Assembly: GCA_031263435.1 (NCBI GenBank)
Contig: JAISFT010000136.1
Location: 1-8,537 of the forward strand
DNA length: 8,537 nt
Reading direction: 5' to 3'
DNA from: Treponema sp.
Lineage (GTDB): Bacteria; Spirochaetota; Spirochaetia; Treponematales; Breznakiellaceae
The notes below the pieces were generated by a model. The model did not search any database, was not told the DNA's origin, and saw only the letters and a list, made by a program, of their open reading frames with translations. Positions 5,775 through 8,537 of the stretch are shown here, in pieces. The translations under genes and the position numbers were made by a program. Positions within the stretch are counted from its first letter, which is position 1, and every line of letters starts with the position of its first letter.

Positions 5775-7736
5775 TCAATACTTTACCCTGACACCGGTCG
5801 TTATGGAGAAAGGCGGCATGGGATACATGTTGTAGGATTCATAAGACTGGTTGAGTATGTTGCGCAGGGCCGTGAACACCGTAAAATGCTCCCCCAGGTT
5901 CTGGTTGACGGTGAGGTTAAGGAGCAGGCAGGGGGCAAGTTCGATGATGTTGGTGGTACTGTAATAGCGGAGGCTCTCGTAGTGGGCCTGAAACGCGAGG
6001 GAACCACTCCCCCAGGAAAGGTCCACCGAGGCCCCCAGGGTGTGCATGGGCTGGTAGGGGATGCGCTTTTGGTCTTCCCAAGTGTAACCGTAACTTAAAA
6101 GATAACTCAACAAATACTGATAGGAGAGGCCGGGGCTTATCTTTTTGATCGGCCCCCAGGATACGGGGAAAGCCGCCTTGAGCCGGACATCGGCGCCGAA
6201 AAAGGCCGCCTCCCCGATGTTCTGGGGCTCCCAGAAACCGCCCAGAACCTTGTGCCAGTGAATGGAATCCCGGGTGTACTGGGCGAACAGGGCGCTCTCC
6301 AGGGTAAAAGTTTCCCGGAAGCGGAAATCCGCCCCCAGATCCGTCCCCCAGCCGTCCTCGGGCCGCAGGTCGGGATTACCCTGTCCCCCGCCGCCGGACC
6401 AGTAGAGGTCCTCAAAGTCCGGGAACTTAAAACTGCGGAAGTAGTTGTGCCGCACTGTCAGGGATGGGGTGGGCGTCCACAGAAAACCCAGCTTGGGCAC
6501 CGGCACTATCCCGCCGCCGTCGGTTACGGCTTTAACGGAGGGGACGATACGGAAGTCCCGGTGAGGGGCGTATTCGGCGGTCAGGTAGAGGCCGCCGTCG
6601 TGCCGGTCCCGGCTGCCTATCCCGGTGGAGTCCAGGCGGATGTAGCGGTAATCTCCGCCCGCCCGCAGGGTCAGGGCCGCGAGGGGATACCATGCCCAGC
6701 GGTTTATCAGGGTGACGCCGTGCTGGTCGTGGCGGGAGAGGGGCGCACCGTAGCGGTCGTAGTCCATCCGCGCCCAGGAGTGGCTTACCGAAGCCTCGAC
6801 CGCCAGATCGTCCCGGAATATCACCGGCGCCTCGAACATCAGGCTGTCCCTCACGGTAAGGTCGTTCTGGACGCCGATGACGCTGGAAAAACCCGTGGCG
6901 GGGATGTTTTTATCGCTGTAGTAGCCTTCCGTCCGGAAAATCAGCTTGGAATAGTCCGGGAAATTCCAGGTAAGCAGGGCGCCGCCCCCCGCGTCAAGGA
7001 TCTCGTTGTGTTGTTTCCGCCGGATCTGCCCCAGAAACGAGTCCTTGTAGAGGTAGTGGTTCCCCGCCCGGTTGCCGAATACGTGGGCCCCCGCAGAGAA
7101 GGCCGGTGAACCCCAGGACAGGGACAATTCCAGCTTCTGGGTGTCCGCCAGGTCCTGGCCCTGGGGGCCGCGCTCTGTGCCGTCCCAGTCGGTCCAATCC
7201 CCCGGCATATAGGAAAGGTTGGTAAAGCCCGCGCCGAAATGGAGGCCCTCTTCCCGGTCCTTGCGGGTGATAATGTTGATGACTCCCCCCAGAGCGCCCG
7301 AGACATTGTACTTGGTATCCGAACCCCCATAGATAACCTCAATACGCTCGATATTGTTCATCCCCAGGGTGTTAAAGTCGAAGTCCCCGGACATGGCGGA
7401 GTTGACCGGGACCCCGTCTATCAGAATGGCGATGCGCTCGGTGTCGAAGCCCCGGAGGTTCACATCCGCAGTGTTGCCGTAAGCCCCGCGGCGGGTGATG
7501 CCTATGTCCAGGGCTTCCTCCAGAAGGGTCGGGATGTCCGGGGCGGCGATGCGCTCTATCTCGTCTTTGCCGATGACCTGCCTTTGGGCGGTCGTCTCCG
7601 GGGGGGCGCTTATAACGATTTCCTCAGCCGTGCCGAAGTCGGGGTAGTCCCAGTCATCCTCCGCCTCCGTCTCCTGGGCCGGGGTTCTGGGGAGGGTTAG
7701 GAGAATGAGAAGGGCGAGGGCCGGCAGCTTTTTCAC
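5775..7736 (-). CDS. TonB-dependent outer-membrane receptor, ligand unknown
   Basis: This 653-residue protein imports a scarce ligand across the outer membrane using TonB energy. A signal peptide (about 1-20, MKKLPALALLILLTLP) is followed by a TonB-box-like EEIVISAP (38-45). The plug domain (about 52-160) carries LRGFDTERIAILIDGVPVN (94-112), IERIEVIYGG (129-138) and GALGGVINIIT (147-157). The barrel fills the rest, with the family motif NPDLRPE (454-460) and a closing segment LRNILNQSYESYNMYP (624-639) ending in an aromatic residue, GVRVKY. The plug is closest in style to BtuB-like receptors, but ligand prediction from that alone is unreliable. The start is GTG at 7734-7736; AAGGTG eight bases upstream supports it, and it overlaps the TGA of the lipoprotein gene by four bases, indicating translational coupling. 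No TonB-ExbBD or ABC transporter gene is present in the window. Confidence 0.92.
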   Translation of the reverse strand: MKKLPALALLILLTLPRTPAQETEAEDDWDYPDFGTAEEIVISAPPETTAQRQVIGKDEIERIAAPDIPTLLEEALDIGITRRGAYGNTADVNLRGFDTERIAILIDGVPVNSAMSGDFDFNTLGMNNIERIEVIYGGSDTKYNVSGALGGVINIITRKDREEGLHFGAGFTNLSYMPGDWTDWDGTERGPQGQDLADTQKLELSLSWGSPAFSAGAHVFGNRAGNHYLYKDSFLGQIRRKQHNEILDAGGGALLTWNFPDYSKLIFRTEGYYSDKNIPATGFSSVIGVQNDLTVRDSLMFEAPVIFRDDLAVEASVSHSWARMDYDRYGAPLSRHDQHGVTLINRWAWYPLAALTLRAGGDYRYIRLDSTGIGSRDRHDGGLYLTAEYAPHRDFRIVPSVKAVTDGGGIVPVPKLGFLWTPTPSLTVRHNYFRSFKFPDFEDLYWSGGGGQGNPDLRPEDGWGTDLGADFRFRETFTLESALFAQYTRDSIHWHKVLGGFWEPQNIGEAAFFGADVRLKAAFPVSWGPIKKISPGLSYQYLLSYLLSYGYTWEDQKRIPYQPMHTLGASVDLSWGSGSLAFQAHYESLRYYSTTNIIELAPCLLLNLTVNQNLGEHFTVFTALRNILNQSYESYNMYPMPPFSITTGVRVKY

Positions 7737-8356
7737 AGGTTTTTCACCTTGTGCTGGGGGTCCCCAACGGAGAGGTCCAGCATCTGGTTCATGTTGCCGG
7801 TGGTGAATTTCGCTATGGCCTCCTCCAGGGTTTCCGTTTCCGTGGGGCCGTATCTGTTATTCTGGTCGTTGGTAAAGGCCAGGAACACCTGGGTGCCCTC
7901 TTCGTTCATGTTGAGGAAGTAGATGCCGTAGAAGCGGCCTGTTGGACTATCCTTCCTGGGGGGGAAATAGTCAGGCGGCTCCGCTTTGGACCAGTCAACC
8001 CAAACCTGCTCGTGTTCCGGCCAGTATTCGATGATGATGATGCCCCCGCTCTCTGAAAAATTCTCCGCGTACACAATGTCCCCGGCAAAGTTCTCCTGAA
8101 AGCCGATGTCCTCCCAAATAGCCCCGCCGGCGACAAGGGCGCCCAGATTGCCGGGGTTATGGGGCTCCCGGGTGATGCGGATCTCCTCCACAATGCGGCC
8201 GTACTCGAAACGCCAGACCCCGTAAAGCCGCTCGTCAAGCCCCCCGCCGCCCTCAAGGGGATCGGCCTCCAGGGCGCAAGATGCCGGGAGGAATACCGCA
8301 CCCGCAAAAGCAAGAAACAAAAGGACGCGGCCCAAAGCCGCCTTATAATGAATCAT
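7733..8356 (-). CDS. Putative lipoprotein co-transcribed with a TonB-dependent receptor
   Basis: I do not recognise this 207-residue protein. It has a positively charged N-terminus, a hydrophobic stretch (11-24) and LPASC with C27 as the probable lipid-attached cysteine, a loose lipobox acceptable in spirochaetes. A glycine-rich linker (36-39) leads into a mature part rich in aromatic and acidic residues (LYGVWRFEYG 44-53, IIIIEYWPEHEQVWVDW 106-122), which suggests a beta-rich domain, possibly lipocalin- or barrel-like. There are no further membrane segments. The ATG at 8354-8356 has an AGGAGAGG purine tract ending 12 bases upstream, a rather long spacing. The gene's TGA overlaps the GTG of the receptor, so the two are probably translated together. 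The likely role is a surface or periplasmic partner of the receptor, perhaps ligand capture; that is inference from context only. Confidence 0.8.
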   Translation of the reverse strand: MIHYKAALGRVLLFLAFAGAVFLPASCALEADPLEGGGGLDERLYGVWRFEYGRIVEEIRITREPHNPGNLGALVAGGAIWEDIGFQENFAGDIVYAENFSESGGIIIIEYWPEHEQVWVDWSKAEPPDYFPPRKDSPTGRFYGIYFLNMNEEGTQVFLAFTNDQNNRYGPTETETLEEAIAKFTTGNMNQMLDLSVGDPQHKVKNL

Positions 8357-8430
8357 AGTATTGTTACGCCTCTCCTCATTACTCTTTTCTCCGCCCCCTA
8401 TTTGCGTTATATTTACCTACAGAGGCAGAC
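8357..8430. promoter_or_regulatory. Divergent intergenic region, possible shared -10
   Basis: This 74-base gap separates the minus-strand lipoprotein gene from the plus-strand Rpn-like gene. An AT-rich spot contains TATATT (8408-8413) on the plus strand and TATAAC (8411-8406) on the minus strand, either of which could serve as a -10 box. No convincing -35 box is visible for either direction. AGAGG (8421-8425), five bases before the ATG at 8431, is a plausible ribosome-binding site for the plus-strand gene. Confidence 0.3.
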
Positions 8431-8537
8431 ATGAACGCAAACAGAGAGTATAAAAGCAGCGTTTTTTCACTTTTGTTTAGCGAACCCGATATTCTCCGCG
8501 AGTTGTACGGGGCATTGAAGGGCATTACCCTGCCCCC
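8431..8537 (+). CDS. N-terminal fragment of an Rpn/PD-(D/E)XK nuclease-transposase-like protein (cut by window end)
   Basis: An ATG at 8431, with AGAGG five bases upstream, opens a frame that runs off the window after 35 codons. It begins MNANREYKSSVFSLLF and continues with EPDILRELYGALKGITLP. From memory of the family, this opening (NREYK-SVFS-LF, then LRELY-A--G--LP) is typical of the Rpn recombination-promoting nuclease/putative transposase proteins, a PD-(D/E)XK nuclease-fold group that is multicopy in Treponema and many Firmicutes. The catalytic residues would lie beyond the window, so activity cannot be judged. It is divergent from the lipoprotein-receptor operon and need not be functionally linked to it. 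Confidence 0.72.
   Translation, partial: MNANREYKSSVFSLLFSEPDILRELYGALKGITLP

Noticed and set aside
6252..7109. A 285-codon plus-strand frame opposite the TonB receptor, and a similar 266-codon minus-strand frame (2114-2914) opposite the GH2 gene.
   Set aside because: Both are shadows of well-supported genes and show low-complexity, motif-free translations.
7600..7606. A run of seven Gs (Cs in the coding strand) early in the receptor gene, a possible phase-variation tract.
   Set aside because: Runs of seven also occur in the GH2 gene (2938-2944) and in pfp (5261-5267), so it reflects base composition; the tract is also short for slippage control.
8353..8379. An eight-residue leader frame (MRRGVTIL) whose stop overlaps the lipoprotein ATG.
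   Set aside because: It is very short, has no attenuator structure or repeated regulatory codons, and its first codons simply contain the purine-rich ribosome-binding tract.

Overview
This window looks like a chromosomal segment of a GC-rich, termite-gut-type Treponema (Spirochaetes) or a close relative. That placement is inferred from several things together: a long-form pyrophosphate-dependent phosphofructokinase of the spirochaete type, a loose spirochaetal lipobox, a truncated Rpn/PD-(D/E)XK gene start of a kind I associate with these genomes, and intergenic DNA packed with perfect short-loop palindromes. No database search was possible.

Layout. Positions 1-138 hold two related palindromes flanking a bidirectional terminator-like hairpin. 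A strong sigma-70-type promoter (139-167) then drives a two-gene plus-strand operon. Its first gene is a uroporphyrinogen-decarboxylase-fold protein of the corrinoid/methyltransferase-like type (205-1233). Its second is a cytoplasmic GH2 beta-mannosidase-like enzyme (1238-3571), four bases downstream. Positions 3572-3943 contain no gene. They hold a multi-branched, GC-rich structured element (about 3633-3782) followed by three more hairpins.

On the minus strand, converging on that element, lies pfp (3944-5596), preceded by a palindrome in its leader. Further upstream on the minus strand is a second operon: a small lipoprotein (7733-8356) whose stop codon overlaps the GTG start of a TonB-dependent outer-membrane receptor (5775-7736), which ends in an intrinsic terminator (5716-5749). 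A divergent plus-strand gene start (8431 to the window end) encodes the N-terminus of an Rpn-family nuclease/transposase-like protein.

How the genes fit together. The GH2 enzyme lacks a signal peptide, so it would release sugars from imported manno-oligosaccharides or other beta-linked saccharides. PFP would run the fructose-6-phosphate/fructose-1,6-bisphosphate step on pyrophosphate instead of ATP. The lipoprotein-receptor pair is probably an uptake unit for an unidentified ligand. The least explained items are the operonic pairing of a UroD-fold protein with a glycosidase, and the mosaic of structured repeats at 3633-3910, which offers mutually exclusive pairings.
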